Assembly (NCBI GenBank): GCA_013397435.1
Contig: VZRG01000033.1
Location: 1,299,959 to 1,363,958, forward strand
Length of the DNA stretch: 64,000 nt
Reading direction: 5' to 3'
Source of the DNA: Erythrocercus mccallii
Lineage: Eukaryota > Chordata > Aves > Passeriformes > Dicruridae
Shown here: positions 38,673 to 50,665 of the stretch, piece by piece
Layout of the letters: the number at the start of each line of letters is the position of its first letter
Position numbering within the stretch: position 1 is the stretch's first letter
The notes under the pieces: model-generated
Told to the model about the DNA's origin: nothing
Seen by the model: the letters and a program-made list of their open reading frames with translations, nothing else
Database searches by the model: none
Program-made: the position numbers and the translations under genes

Positions 38673-39380
38673 CATTAATGAAATTTTCACAGTTACTATA
38701 CCTTACTTCATTCACTATACTCATTCACCCAGAATTCTGATAATTTGGTTTTTTCTCTAGCTGATTTTCCATTTGATTACATACAGAGATTTCCATTATT
38801 CTGAAATGAATAACTTGGCTACGGTTCAGGAAATTGATGCCAACATAAACTCTTGGCACTCGAGAGGAACAAAAGACAGGACTTTGACTGAAAAGGACTT
38901 ATATTAAATTTTTCTCTTGTTTTTAAATCAAAAATTGTGATTTTTTTTTTTAATCCTGGTTGACTATTTGATGTAGTAGTGGATTATGTCCACAGGGTCT
39001 TGGCTCCTGTCACTCTAGACTTCTTTGTAGGTGCACCTACAGATCTGCCCAGTTGCTCCAGTCCTGGCATGACTGATTGACCTACATTCACCACTGGTGT
39101 GGAAAGCAGACACTCCCATATCAGAGGGTTCAGTGCAGCTGGCATTATTAAGAGAGACTCCACAAACATCTATATTGTCAGATACCACGCACAAAACCTA
39201 GGGGAAAATAACATTCTTCCTCCTCTTGACTCTTTCATACTAAATAGTGTCACAGTGATGAGATACCACATGCCCTTCAAGATCAGGAAGAGCTGTGGAG
39301 TCAAAACGTGTTCTATCTTCCCACCTTTTGGGAAGGAACTTCATTATTCTTTTTTGCAGTTCTGCTTGCATTCTCCAAAG

Positions 39381-39437
39381 CAAAACCCCAACAACATAAT
39401 CCAATTATCCAAAACCCCAAAAACATGATCCAGTTAT
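39381..39437. repeat. Imperfect tandem duplication, 29-bp period
   Basis: A segment beginning caaaaccccaacaacataat is repeated 29 bp later as caaaaccccaaaaacatgat, both continuing into a matching ccaattat/ccagttat end. Confidence 0.75.
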
Positions 39438-39452
39438 GTTTCGAACAAACAA

Positions 39453-39480
39453 GACTGACTGACTGACTGAATTAATTAAT
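39453..39480. repeat. Short (GACT)n / (AATT)n simple repeat
   Basis: About four GACT units followed by aattaattaat. A minor microsatellite. Confidence 0.6.
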
Positions 39481-42400
39481 GAAAAACTTCAGAGGACTGA
39501 AGAAGATGCAACCAAAAACTAGGCTGTCTTTCTGGAAGAAACACATATTGAATATCATAAGAGGAGGTTCAGCAGTTCAGCAGAAAAAGGTAGCTGCTTC
39601 TGAAGGTTTCAGATCAAAGGACAATCAACATTCTAAACAAATTCCAAAACTCTTTAACAGATTTTTAAAAAGTTTCATCTAAATAAAAAGGAAGAAGAGC
39701 AACTACTACTTGGAAGATTAAAAAACAACAAAAAAGGCCACAGTGGGCTTCCTCATACAGAAGAATTTAACCATTTCCTAGGCGCAAGGTCCTGCACACC
39801 ATCAGGCACCTCCTACAATCAGCTCCATCATCACAAACCATGAGATTTTCTCTTGAATGCTTGGTAATTTCATGAAATATTACTTCATTTAATACCATTA
39901 GAAAATGGTTTTCAACCTTTACAGCCAGCCACAAGATGAGAACTGCTGACATACAAGCCCGTTTCACCAAACAGACTTGTCTGCAGAAAGACTTGGAACA
40001 ATAACTAATTACTTACAGAACACCAAAACTACAGGTTAGTTTAGCACTTGAAAACCAAAATTACACACGTACACAAATACAGAGAAGCAGGCTTGTAAAA
40101 GGCTGCCATTTTGACTGAAGGGCAAACTAAAACTAGAGGAATCTTTTGGGAAAGAGTCAGAAAATAATTTTGTGTTTGAAAATAGCAATTGTAAATCACA
40201 CTAAAACAAGCCACAAGGCTGGGCAGCATCCTTGCAAGACAACCTACAGGCATGCATGAACATTTGCCTAACTCCCAAAGAATCCTCAAGGTAAAAAAGG
40301 AATTTAAAGCAGGAGCTGAGTACAAGTCTATCTTTTCCCAATGGAGAGAATACCAGCAGTTTGCTGAAAATTTTCTTAAATCTCAGTAAATTGCTATAAG
40401 ACTAGAGACTATAAGGAACAGTTTCCAAAGACCACACCTGCTTCTCATAACTGTAACCTTAGAGTGAAGGAAGGGGTAAAATCTGAACCACACCACTCAT
40501 TAGCATCATATCCTAGAAAAGATCAGGCTTAAACTGCTGGGAAATCTGATGACCCATGGGTAGACCCACAGCCTAGATGCTCACATCTTTAACCTTTCTA
40601 TCTCTCAGAGGTAATCTGGTTAGGTCAGAAGGTCAAATCAACCTTAGAAATATAAGGACCCATATGTGTAATTTTCTACTGCAACTTCGAATGATCACAC
40701 TCATGGGCAGGAAGTCTGAGGGAACACAGCAGTATTTATGCTGAATATTAATCCTTTGTGTTGTCTGGAATTAAATCCAGATCTTAATATTGCATGTGGA
40801 GCGTCTTCTCCTTGCTCTTTAATTGACCACCATGGAACCTTAAGAGATGCTCAGTATGAGTAAGAGGGATTTTGGAGTTACGGGTGCAAGAATCAAGCAC
40901 AATAGCTTGCTGCAACAAGCTATTTATTTTCCATGCAGTGTTCTCCTCAGAGTTCATACAGCTTGTTAGACATTTTAGATGCATTAACCTCTAACCATAA
41001 AATAATCAAATTAACTCTATGCCATTCTTGGACCACAGGTATAGCTGGATTTTGTAAGAGACTGTGATAAGTATTTGGCCTAAAGAACAAAAAGGGTGTT
41101 TTCTCATAAATAAAATCAAAATTTAAAAAAATTGTATTTAATGTGCAGGTACTATAATAATAAGCAGGAATAATAACAGAGTGATGTAAATCCAGAGGTG
41201 TGATAACCCCCATGAGCTACTCTGAAGATATAAAAAGTATTTTTATTTGTAAAGTCTAGTCATCCTTGAGAGGTTCAGTTTATGGTTGGAAACAACCTGT
41301 TTCTTTAAAGATGTCAGTGAAAATACAGTGCCTGTAATTTTTCCTAGTAGAAAAGGGCATAGTCCTCATTCATTTTCCATACAGCTGCACTGATTAGTAT
41401 CGGTCATCTTGTACATTGTTCTGAAAAACTGTTAGTACCTTCCAGTATAATGGACCATTATAATCACACAATGAGTCCACTTCTATTTATTTACAATTCC
41501 AATACTGTCCACCTAAGTGTTTTTCACAAGACTACTTTCCCATGATCCTTTCTCAAGTTTAACTAATTCTGCCAAACAATTTTCAAATAAACAAAACCAC
41601 TCAGGCTTTCTACACTACAGGAGAAAATAGAGATTATATACAACTACCATGTCAAGAGAAAATACATCAGCTAATATGGGCAAAGCAACAAGGGGTGCCA
41701 CTATACCCAAACAAGTGTCAACAATAGCTGCTGTGGAGCTCTTGTAGATACCATGAGTGTCTGAGGAAACAAGAAAGCAAAAGTGTTCAGTGAGAGTGTT
41801 ATCTTTCACAGTCCAGTGATACAGTGACATACATGCACATCTCATGCTAGAGATAATTTTGAAATTGGCAGAGCAGGTTATTTGGCAAGAGTTTACAGAG
41901 ATTACTTATTAAAGCTTTAGGGAGGAATTTCCCTTTGTCAGGGGGAATTTTCATTGCATAGCATTAATCAGAATTTGCTTTGGCCCGAAATAACAGCTTT
42001 AAATAACATATTCAGAGGGTCATCAGCAAAGAAAAAATAAACAAAATGCCAAACTTTATGAATAAAAATATGCAATATTAACGTTAAGATATTAAGAAAT
42101 ACATTACTGAAAATTATATAACTACTATTAGTTGTGTTTCAGGCATTAGTTTAGATTTGGTCCCTGTATTGATGCTTATATTTGGCGGTATCACTGGCTC
42201 CATCACATTGCCCAGCATTTGGAAAAATGGTCAGTATTAGGAGGTGAGCCACACCTCCTAATTTTATTTCCAGTGGGACTGCTGAAAGTTTTAGGCACTG
42301 AAACAGCCAATCCTGCTGTTCTGGGGAGTTTTGACTTCTGTGTGTGAGTCCTGTGCATTTCCACCTTGAGGGACAATATGTCCCAGAAGGATGCTCATTT

Positions 42401-45154
42401 CTCCTGCTACCACACCATAACTTTATTAAGCTGATGGAGAAAACAAGGGCATACTCTAAGTCCCAGACTATGATTAGCAGTTTCATAAAAAACCCCAAAC
42501 AAACAAAAAGAAAACACAAAATAAGTCTAAAAAAGTAATAGATTCTATTTTGTTCCCTATGGAACTCTTTACAGATTATGATGTAATACAAATATAGGAA
42601 ATCCAAAATTTAGAAAAATACTCCTTGATTAAAATTTATTTTGTCACACTGAGGTCAATCAACATGAACTGATAATGAGGCAGAAAAGATGCATAAAAGT
42701 ACAGTATAGGAGGATTTTTATTAAAGATCTCAGTGCCTAATTCAATTTACCATTCTGCAACATAATCTCTTACTAGATTGAAGTTGAAGATTCTACACTG
42801 CTTTCATTCAAGGAAATCATTTATTCATTCATAGGATTTATTACCACAAGAGATTATCAGAACATGGAGTACAACCCTCATTACATTATACATTATAGCC
42901 TATTATATTTTGCTAAGAAAGACAATTACATGTATTTGAATAAAAACTATGTATGACAAAGGCACCCAATCTTGATGCTTTGCACAGAAATACATGAATG
43001 TCATACACCTAGATGACAGAACAACTGTTCACTGTGTGAAAGGAGTTAAAATATGGTGTGGAAAAAGGGATCGTTCATTGCCGTTTCAATTATTCAGCAC
43101 GGTGTGTATGTTTCCATCTTAAATCTAGATTTGGGCATGGTATGTCAAATGTGTAGCAATACTGACAAGACACTGTCAAAACAGCAGCCTCAGTAAGATG
43201 ATGGAGCAGGCACTTAGAATAGAAAGGAACACCCATTGAATAATATTATGCATATCCACAGAAATTACTGTCTCCACCAAAATCTCATTGAAAAACTACA
43301 GGATGTTTCAACTTTAAAATTTGTGAAAATTCTAAAGGCACAGGGGAAAATGATAGGAAAGCAACATGTTTGCATCCTGTTTATCTAAAAATAGTTTACA
43401 TTTTTATAATCCCAATGCACCTGAAAATTAACCCTGTAGTTTTTAGTTATCAAGAGGTTTTTCATCCAAGGTTACTTTCTTCTTCTTCCCTCTTCTCCAT
43501 TTGCTACCAGAATGTGCTCTAAGTAATTACAAATTAATGATTCAAGATGACTGTATATAGCTCATTATCCAAATTCATGACATTTACAGGTGCTCTGTAA
43601 GTGAAAAACTTATGGCTTTTAAATCCTCACAGTATAGTGAGCTTGGAGGCTTCCTCTAAAAACAGCGGTAGAGCTGCCTCGGCAATAACATAAAAAGCAG
43701 GGGCAGACATACATGCTCTCATCTGGTCCTCAGTGATAAACAAAAGGTTGCTTATGCTCCTTCACCTCCACAACCCATCCTCTCTGCATTGCTATTTCCC
43801 TCACCTTTTGCAGCCCATCCCCTTGAAGTTACTGCGCTCTAAACCCTGCCACCTTCACACACATCTCCCTTTCTGCCTGTTGCCTCATGGAGAGGCTCAG
43901 AGAAGAATCTCTTAAGGTTTTTTCTAATGTATCTAGGGATACATTACAGGGTCCAACATATTGCACTGCTGTATTTTATGTCTGAATCTTTTTTTCTGTT
44001 TGCTGACAGCGTATTCCTTTGGGTGGTTTGTCTTCTTTCCAAATCAATGGCATAAATAAATCAACAGGCTTATGATGGTTTGGCTTGGATTTTTATTTTC
44101 CTCCTTCACACAGTTTATAATTTATAGGAGTGAAAGTCCATAAAGTGAATGCAGACATTTGTTTTATGATTTGGAATGGGAGCATTGGGTTAAAAGGTTT
44201 CAGGACCTGGAAAGGGAAACAAAGCTAAAATGTCATTCTAGAAGAGGTGATTCTCTTTCCTTGTTTTTCCTGACAATTCTTGAATTATTATTCCCTATTA
44301 ATTTTAAACCTCAATTTGCCATTCCCAAATTCCTTCATTTCTGCCTATTCAGCTTAACACCAGTGGCCAGTAATGAATATCGTGACTTTGCTTTAAGCAG
44401 GTACACATCTTTGTGAAGTAAGATGAAAAATAAAGCATTCATTTCATACGCCCAACATCAGCAAGACAATTCAATAATTTTGGTCCTACTGTCATCTCTC
44501 ATGTCTCAGCTATAGTACTGGAATAAATAAAAGCTCAAACTCTCCAAAACTTGAAATTTAGTAAAGCACTGCAATGAGATCATTATGAAAACTTCCAAAA
44601 GAGTTAAATTGGTTACAAGATGTGGATATAGTTTTCTAGATCCTTAATAAATGCACAGAATCCAGTGAGGGAGATGAAAATAATTAAAACTTACTTTCTC
44701 AATTGAGCAGAGGTGAAACAAAGATGATCATATGATCAAATGCATTGAGGCTTAGAAAATCTGCTAAATAATTGGTTGGCATGTCTTAAATTTTTGATTA
44801 TTTTTAGCCCCTTCATTTTGTTCCACAAATGTAATTGCATATGGTTACATTCTAACAAAGAAATAAAAGCTCTGAATATTTATAAAAGTCTACTGTTTTT
44901 TCTCGAATTCTCACTTAAGGTCACTCAGGTCATTAATAATGTTTATCTTCACATACAGGTCTTTTCCACAGTGGTGTTGCCAAGAGAATATTAACCTGTT
45001 ATGGGGACTGCAACTAGAGCTGGTGGGGATGATTTCCTATGTGGTCTTCTCCATTCTTCCCCCCATTCAGAGATATTTTGGTCCCAGACAAAGCAAAATA
45101 ACCAGCCATATCCAAATTATGTAGAAAATGAAACAAAATAGTGCAGAAATTCCT

Positions 45155-45228
45155 GATTTTTTTGTTTTTTTGGGGTTTTTTTTTTGGGGTTTTTTTTTGT
45201 TTGTTTGTTTGTTTGTTTGTTTTTTTTA
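45155..45228. repeat. Poly-T tract with GGGG interruptions and (TTTG)n
   Basis: A roughly 75-bp low-complexity block: T homopolymers with two GGGG interruptions, then five or more gttt units. On the minus strand it is an A-rich (CAAA)n tract. It may be the tail of a lost retroposon, but no body is recognisable. Confidence 0.8.
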
Positions 45229-47488
45229 AGAGGCAGTTATATCCCTGAAGAGCTGCTTTAACTACAGCCCCTTTTCCGGTCATTTGAGTTAAGTGACTCT
45301 TAGCAGTGGCAGGCTGTCCCCACACTTATGGACCAGCTGCTTCAGGGGAACATGATGTGCTTTGTCTCTGGATTTCAAAATCTTTGCTGAAGTGCAGAAA
45401 CATACAGGTCAAGAAGATACTTTAATTCTGTTCCATGTTCTTACAGTTATAAATGCCTGGGCTCAAGTCCTTCCAAATTTCCCAATCTAGTGGGGTCCCA
45501 ATAAAGCATTTCAGTAAAAAGGTTGCACAAATTAAAAACAGTGAAATAAAAAAAAAAATGAAAGAAATAATAATAAAAAAGCTTTTCTTAGACTTGCACA
45601 ATTTGTACAAATCAGCCAAACATTTATGCTAAACTTTCCCACAAAGGTCTTCTCAGAAAGAAAATTGTGGCAAAATGTTTGAGACACAACAGCAACAGAG
45701 TCTATATTACTACAGAAAATTATAGGCTTAACAAGAGGCATAATCATCACAACTTGTAACAGGACAAACAGATTTGCAACGAAAAATTAGCTTCTACATA
45801 CATTTTATGTTTCTCTACATTGCCAGTTTGTTGTCTAACAGCTCTCTTTGGTAAACCCCAATTTTACCAGAGAGGAAACATTTTAGACAATCAAGTATTG
45901 TCCTCTACACTAACAGCAGCACTGTCCAGATTTTGTCAGCTATCCAGAGAAGTCATGTTATAAGCCACTTTTAATAACTGAATTTGTTTTTCCTTCAACA
46001 TGTCTATTTTTCAGATATTTTCAGTGCACTAGAATTTCAGACTAAGGGGAACATAAAGCAAGCACAGGCCGTGTAACACATACATTATTGCAGAATGAGC
46101 AATACAAAATCCAATATTTCATCCTTCACGGGAGACTATCTATTGTTCACTCGGCAATAAAGTGTATAAATTAAACTTTGATTTTCTTGTTTCACTTCTC
46201 TTTACCATGCCTGGTGTGCTGATATGTCAAGAGAATTTTGCCTTTTTGAAGTTTTGCTGACAGCGTTACAGAACCATTTTCTCTGTAGCACCCTTCTGAA
46301 AGTTGTTCTTTTTTAAAACCCTTTTTATAATATATCAATTTTGCTATCTCTGCAAAAAATATTACTCGCCTGAGGGTTTTTATTCTTCTTTCAGTCATGC
46401 TGCCAGGGGGCTGATTGTTTCTGATTGCTAAAGTCAAAACTCACTGAAAATGGACTATTTAAGCTGAAGAGCATTTCACATGAGAACAGCAGGTTTTCCA
46501 GTCACCTTACTTGTCCATATTATTTAGTAACACAGTTACTATGTGATGGAGATTAGAAAATCATTTGAGCTGGCTGCATTGACACCCTGGGCAGAAAAAT
46601 AATTCTATTGTTTCAGATTCTGGAATGTCAGTCACAGAATAAAGCATTTGATTGCTTAGTGAAGGGTGCAGCATAAATGATGCAAATGGATATACAGGTG
46701 ACATACATTGGTCTCTAAAAGCTATGTTATCAGCACCAGAATTTCTCACGAGGAATTTCACCAAATTTTCTTGTTTATACTATGCAACCAGAAAAGAAAA
46801 TTCTATATTCAAATTGATGTGAAGACGACTAGAAATCCTTTGTGCAATTAAAACATAAAATCTTATCCATTAGACATAAAAATACCCACTGCATCATCTG
46901 TATAATTTTCACCTCTTTTAAGAATTGATCCAACATTGTATTATCTATTGTTTCAGTGCCTCAGGCAAGAGAGTTTCATTCACTTTCCTGCACCAGCCTG
47001 AAATTGCACAAGACACTGAGGTATCTGAACTTAAGACAGCGCTGGTGATCTAAGTGAATTCAAGAGTGAGTGTAAAGATGATGAGTAAAGTATGCCACTG
47101 ACTTCCAACTATACTTTTACTTTCTTTTACCATTTATCAGAGCTTTACCATGACTCTGTCATTCCTCCCTTTTTTTTACTCAATAATTTTCTTAACCTTT
47201 CAGAAACTTAAGGTCTTTCAAAAAGAATGTCTGGCTGCTATCTGATAGCAACTGATGTATAAAAAATTATTCCTTGTATTTAAAGGGTAATGATGTTCCG
47301 GGGCTAGGCATAGTGTTGGCTGCATGATGGGAAGCTGGAAAAGGAAGGAGTAAAAGCAATTTGTTCCGAACCAACAATGAGACTGTGCTGCAGCCAACAT
47401 CTGGGACTGCCTGAGCTGCTGATTTTGGGATTTCTTATGAAGACTTTCATCCAAGTGTGGATAAAAATCTTAAAGAACTGAAGAAAAC

Positions 47489-47880
47489 CAGACCTAGAAG
47501 AGACTGCAAAAAGACTATGCAGTCAGCCCTTCTTCCCTAATCAAGAGCTGCTCCAGCTGTGTCATCACTGACGCATGCATTTTTCTAGCCTTTTCTTATA
47601 AACCTTTAAAGGTAGAGGTGCCACACATGGCCCAGGCCATTTTCTCCAGAGTCTCACTATACCCAGTATTGAGAAACCCAGCATCATTCAGCACTGCTGT
47701 GATTTGCCCATTACTGCTTTTCCAATATATCCATAATATATAGAGAGAATAGACTGTTCCATTCCTCCTGGTGATGGGTTGTTACATCCTCATAGGCATT
47801 TCATTCACATGTTCACCCATATGTCCCTCTTTTAACTAAAAACCCAAGACTTTCAGTTCTTCCCTTAATTCAGGGAACTT
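47489..47880 (-). mobile_element. Ancient CR1-like LINE fragment, antisense on the plus strand
   Basis: The plus strand reads like a decayed reverse complement of a CR1 3' region. It has agacctagaagagactgcaa as the remnant of the common 'gacctagaagggacc' stretch, and tgctccagctgtgtcatcac followed by a 'ttctagccttttcttataaa' type segment. It continues with ggtagaggtgccacaca, and later tgtccctcttttaactaaaa with aacccaagactttcag. Each block has many substitutions. The identification rests on the order of several weak matches, so it is less sure than the other CR1 copies; the borders are approximate. It lies on the same strand as the host gene. Confidence 0.5.
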
Positions 47881-49057
47881 AGCATTTTCCCAATTTACTG
47901 CTGGATCATCTGTTGAAAGGAATTATACTCAAAAACAAGGTTTTCTACATTTGAAGAAAATGGTATTTTCTGGTTTGTAATGGAAAAGGTAGAAGCAAAT
48001 ACATATTCTGCGATAGACAACAACACAACAAAAAAGTTTTTGGCACAAGGAAAACTCTAAAGTAAAATACCTTGAAAGAAGTTCCTAAACACTAACATAG
48101 CAGCAATGACTGTCATCCTCATTCAGCAAGATATCCTAGTCATTTCACAGTTGAAGTAAAATTGATTAATCAGGCATTGAACTAGAGGGCAGGAAATACA
48201 GAAAGAAAGGAAGACTAGACTTTTGAGTTGAATAAAAACATTCAGGGAGATAGAAAAGATACATGAGCCAGCAAGAGAATACCAGTTAAAACAAATCAAA
48301 GATAATAGTTTTAGAAATGTATCCAGAACCCCGTGGAAATGATTATCAAAACATCAGTGATTGACAGAACTCTTGAAAAGTAAAATAATAAATCAAGATA
48401 TAAAAATAAATATCAGAAAAAACCCAGGGCAGACAGTATAAAGGTGCAGATAAGAAAGAAAAGAAGCAGGTACATGGAATAAACAAAGACGTTTTACAGT
48501 CTCTCTTTTAGAAATTTTGCCATAGGAATCAAGAAGGACAAACAATATCTCATGCTCATCTGTTTTAAAAAAATACCCTGGAAGGAGTAGCTGCTGCTTT
48601 CTCATGCATCCTTCTCTCTTGTTTTATACTTTAACTGTAAGTCTGACTCAGTCCAGTTTCCTGCTAGCCTTTGTGCCTAGAGCCTTAAAAGAAGTAACAT
48701 CATCTATTTCAAAAATGCATCACTTGTTGGAGAGCAAATAAATGCCTGCCTGAACCCACAGAAACAGAGCAGACATTTGACATCTATCTTCAAGCATTTG
48801 GGGGAAAGCTATTTAAACAAACAGAGGCTAGGGGCTAGCACAGCTTAACAGTGCACATGTATGTGATGCTTAGTTTGATCACTAGCACAGTTTGCATATT
48901 TCACATCACAGAAAACACCTGAGCTTGATGATGGATGTTGAAGTGGAAATAGCGTGAGCCCCATTTTGAGATTTGGGTTTATGTAAAAGAATCCACTTAT
49001 GCATGTTTTACTTTAAACAGATGAAAATTAAAGTACGAAAACACAAATGGTGATTAC

Positions 49058-49889
49058 CTCAGAGCAGCAGTTTTCCCATTTCTGTGAGTACACGTGACCT
49101 GCCTTGTTTGGTACCCAATCTGTATGTCCCAGTATTTGTTCTCCTGTCTATTCTGTCTGTTACGATTCCTCTTCTTCTTAATTAACTCACGAGCCTCAGG
49201 ATCTCGAACTGCCTTTTCTCTGTCCTTTTCCTTGTCTTTGTTCTTCCCTCGTTTCCTTGCTTGCCTTATTTGTCTCGAATGGGGCACCGAGCATGCGCTC
49301 CATGGTCCCACGTTTAGGCTGTAGAGGCTTTCTTCAACAGCGCAGGGGCTGGACTGGCAGATCTGGAATTCAGTGAGGTTAGGGCAGGCTGACCCTCCAA
49401 ACTGCGGCGGAGCCACCACGTGCCGAGTGCGGTGCTGGAGCCCATTGCCGCAGGTCTTGGAGCACTCGGACCAGGGGGAGAACTCGGCCACGATGCAGTC
49501 CTGCCGGCACGGGATGAGGCACGCCTGCTCCTGCCGGGGCTTCGGCTCAAAGTACTCGCAGATGACATCCTCAGCCGGAACCCCGTTGGATTTCTGTATA
49601 CAGGTGATGTCCCTTGTCTGGATCCCTTCCTCCCCTCTGAGGCACTCCAGGGGCTTCTCATGGCTGCGGGAGAGGACAGGCCGGCACTGGTTCCAGCCGC
49701 CGATCTGCCAGTCGTACAGCTCCTTGTGCCAGTCACAGACACGGAAACAGCTCTGCTGGTTGTCCGGCCGCTCTGGCTGCTTGCAGTTGGTGGGCAGCGT
49801 GGTCCAGCCCTCCACGTGGGCACACCACACCGCTCGTGTCTGGATGCCTCCTGGACCGCATTCATCTCCCATGCATCTCCCCCATGGAC
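49058..49889 (-). CDS. THSD7A: THSD7A large coding exon with four TSP1 repeats (832 bp), left copy
   Basis: Acceptor cttgttttccag, donor CTGAG|gtaatc. It completes a split Gly codon, encodes 276 further codons and ends on AG of a split Ser (phase 1 in, phase 2 out). TSP1 repeat 1 covers about residues 1-52 (GPWGRCMGDECGPGGIQTRA, CFRVC). Repeat 2 covers about 57-128 (DWQIGGWNQC, GIQTRDITC, CLIPC). Repeat 3 covers about 132-183 (DCIVAEFSPWSECSKTCGNG, with a full O-fucosylation consensus CSKTCGNG and sequon NLT at 171). Repeat 4 starts near 190 (VGPWSAC). It carries a highly basic, Lys/Arg-rich insert at about 206-252 that contains KNKDKEKDREK and KKKRNRNRQNRQENK, before GYQTRQVTC. The insert is a known feature of THSD7A and separates it from generic TSP1 proteins. 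It is much more GC- and CpG-rich than the surrounding intron. It is identical to the copy at 51137-51968; only one copy can be used without a frameshift. Confidence 0.95.
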
Positions 49890-50596
49890 CTGGAAAACAA
49901 GAGAAGATGCTAACATTGCACACTTGAGTTATTTCTCTGCCATATTGAAACGGCAAGCTCACAGTATTTCCTGTATGTAAAAATTTCATCCTTGAAGAAA
50001 CTTAAACTTTGAAAATACAAGCATGGGATTACTCTTCATTTACTGTACGTAGCTGTAATTTTTATAATTACAGATACATTTCACTTTTTATTCCAGACAA
50101 ACTGAATATTTAATATTGAATAATTTCTGGACATACACATGAATTAACCACATTAGAGAACTATAAACTAAGCAATCACATTCACAACTTAGTTTTTGCT
50201 GCCAAGGTAGGAGACAAAGTTCTTCCATTCAAGGCACGAATTGGATCTCTCTCATCCACTTAAATAACCTTTCCTAGACTGTTTAATTTTTTTCTTCACA
50301 TTTCTACTGCACTACACTTTATACCTTGATGCCAATTAATATTGTGTTCTCTTCCTTCCATATTGCATATAAAAATTCCACAATTACAATCATAACAATT
50401 ACACAATACATTTTGAAAAACACTGATGATTTCAAGTAGGCCACTTCTAGTCTTTCTTTTATTATAACCAGAAAAAAGAATTAAAATCCAATTTAAAAAT
50501 GTTCATTCCACACAATCTGTGATATTGTTATAGAATAGAATAAGCTCTTGACGACAGACATACCAGCTGGTAACTCCCCAAATAACAGAAACTATT

Positions 50597-50664
50597 GAAT
50601 CACAGAATCATAGAATACTGGGTTGGAAGGCACTTCAAGGATCATCTGGTTCAAACTTTCTTGG
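50597..50664 (-). mobile_element. CR1 LINE tail fragment cut by the assembly junction
   Basis: The plus strand starts gaatcacagaatcatagaat and continues gggttggaaggcacttcaag and gatcatctggttcaaa, the reverse complement of a CR1 3' end. It stops abruptly at the N. The same sequence runs on in the right copy (52676 onward), so this truncation is caused by the junction and is not biological. Confidence 0.85.
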
Positions 50665-50665
50665 N
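50665..50665. other. Single ambiguous base (N) at the duplication junction
   Basis: It is the only N I noticed in the window. It lies exactly between the end of the left copy and the start of the right copy, consistent with a zero-length or unknown-length join between contigs. Confidence 0.95.

Larger units (their letters stand above)
33199..49057 (-). other. THSD7A: THSD7A intron, 15.9 kb
   Basis: Phase-2 intron between the 832-bp exon (left copy) and the 249-bp exon. Nameable contents are several short local duplications (36842-36882, 38618-38672, 39381-39437), a GACT run near 39455, a (TTTG)n/poly-T tract (45155-45228), an old minus-strand CR1 (about 47489-47880) and the left part of the assembly duplication (from 48587). 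Blocks near 42240-42420 and 45236-45420 are somewhat GC-richer and unexplained. No other gene is supported. Confidence 0.75.
48587..50664. repeat. Left copy of a 2,078-bp tandem duplication, probably an assembly artefact
   Basis: This block recurs at 50666-52743 with a constant offset of 2,079. By eye I found two differences: G at 48952 against A at 51031, and C at 50511 against T at 52590. It contains the complete 832-bp THSD7A exon with flanking intron and ends inside a CR1 copy, immediately before the single N at 50665. Near identity in intron as well as exon, plus the N at the junction, is what an unmerged contig overlap or second haplotype looks like. A real, very recent duplication cannot be excluded from sequence alone. 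Confidence 0.9.

Noticed and set aside
42151..42606. A 151-codon minus-strand open frame
   Set aside because: The translation has no recognisable domain and is not preceded or followed by convincing splice sites or promoter signals. The length is unremarkable in a 15.9-kb intron.
45155..45228. TTTTGGGG-like units suggesting telomeric or quadruplex sequence
   Set aside because: There are only two G4 runs within poly-T and TTTG repeats. This is simple low-complexity sequence, and vertebrate telomere repeats are TTAGGG.
49373..49980. Two long plus-strand open frames (184 and 186 codons) and a 200-codon minus-strand frame over the large exon, repeated at 51393-52059
   Set aside because: They are out-of-frame shadows of the GC-rich THSD7A exon. 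The true frame shows conserved TSP1 cysteines and tryptophans, while these translate to compositionally odd sequence with no domain.
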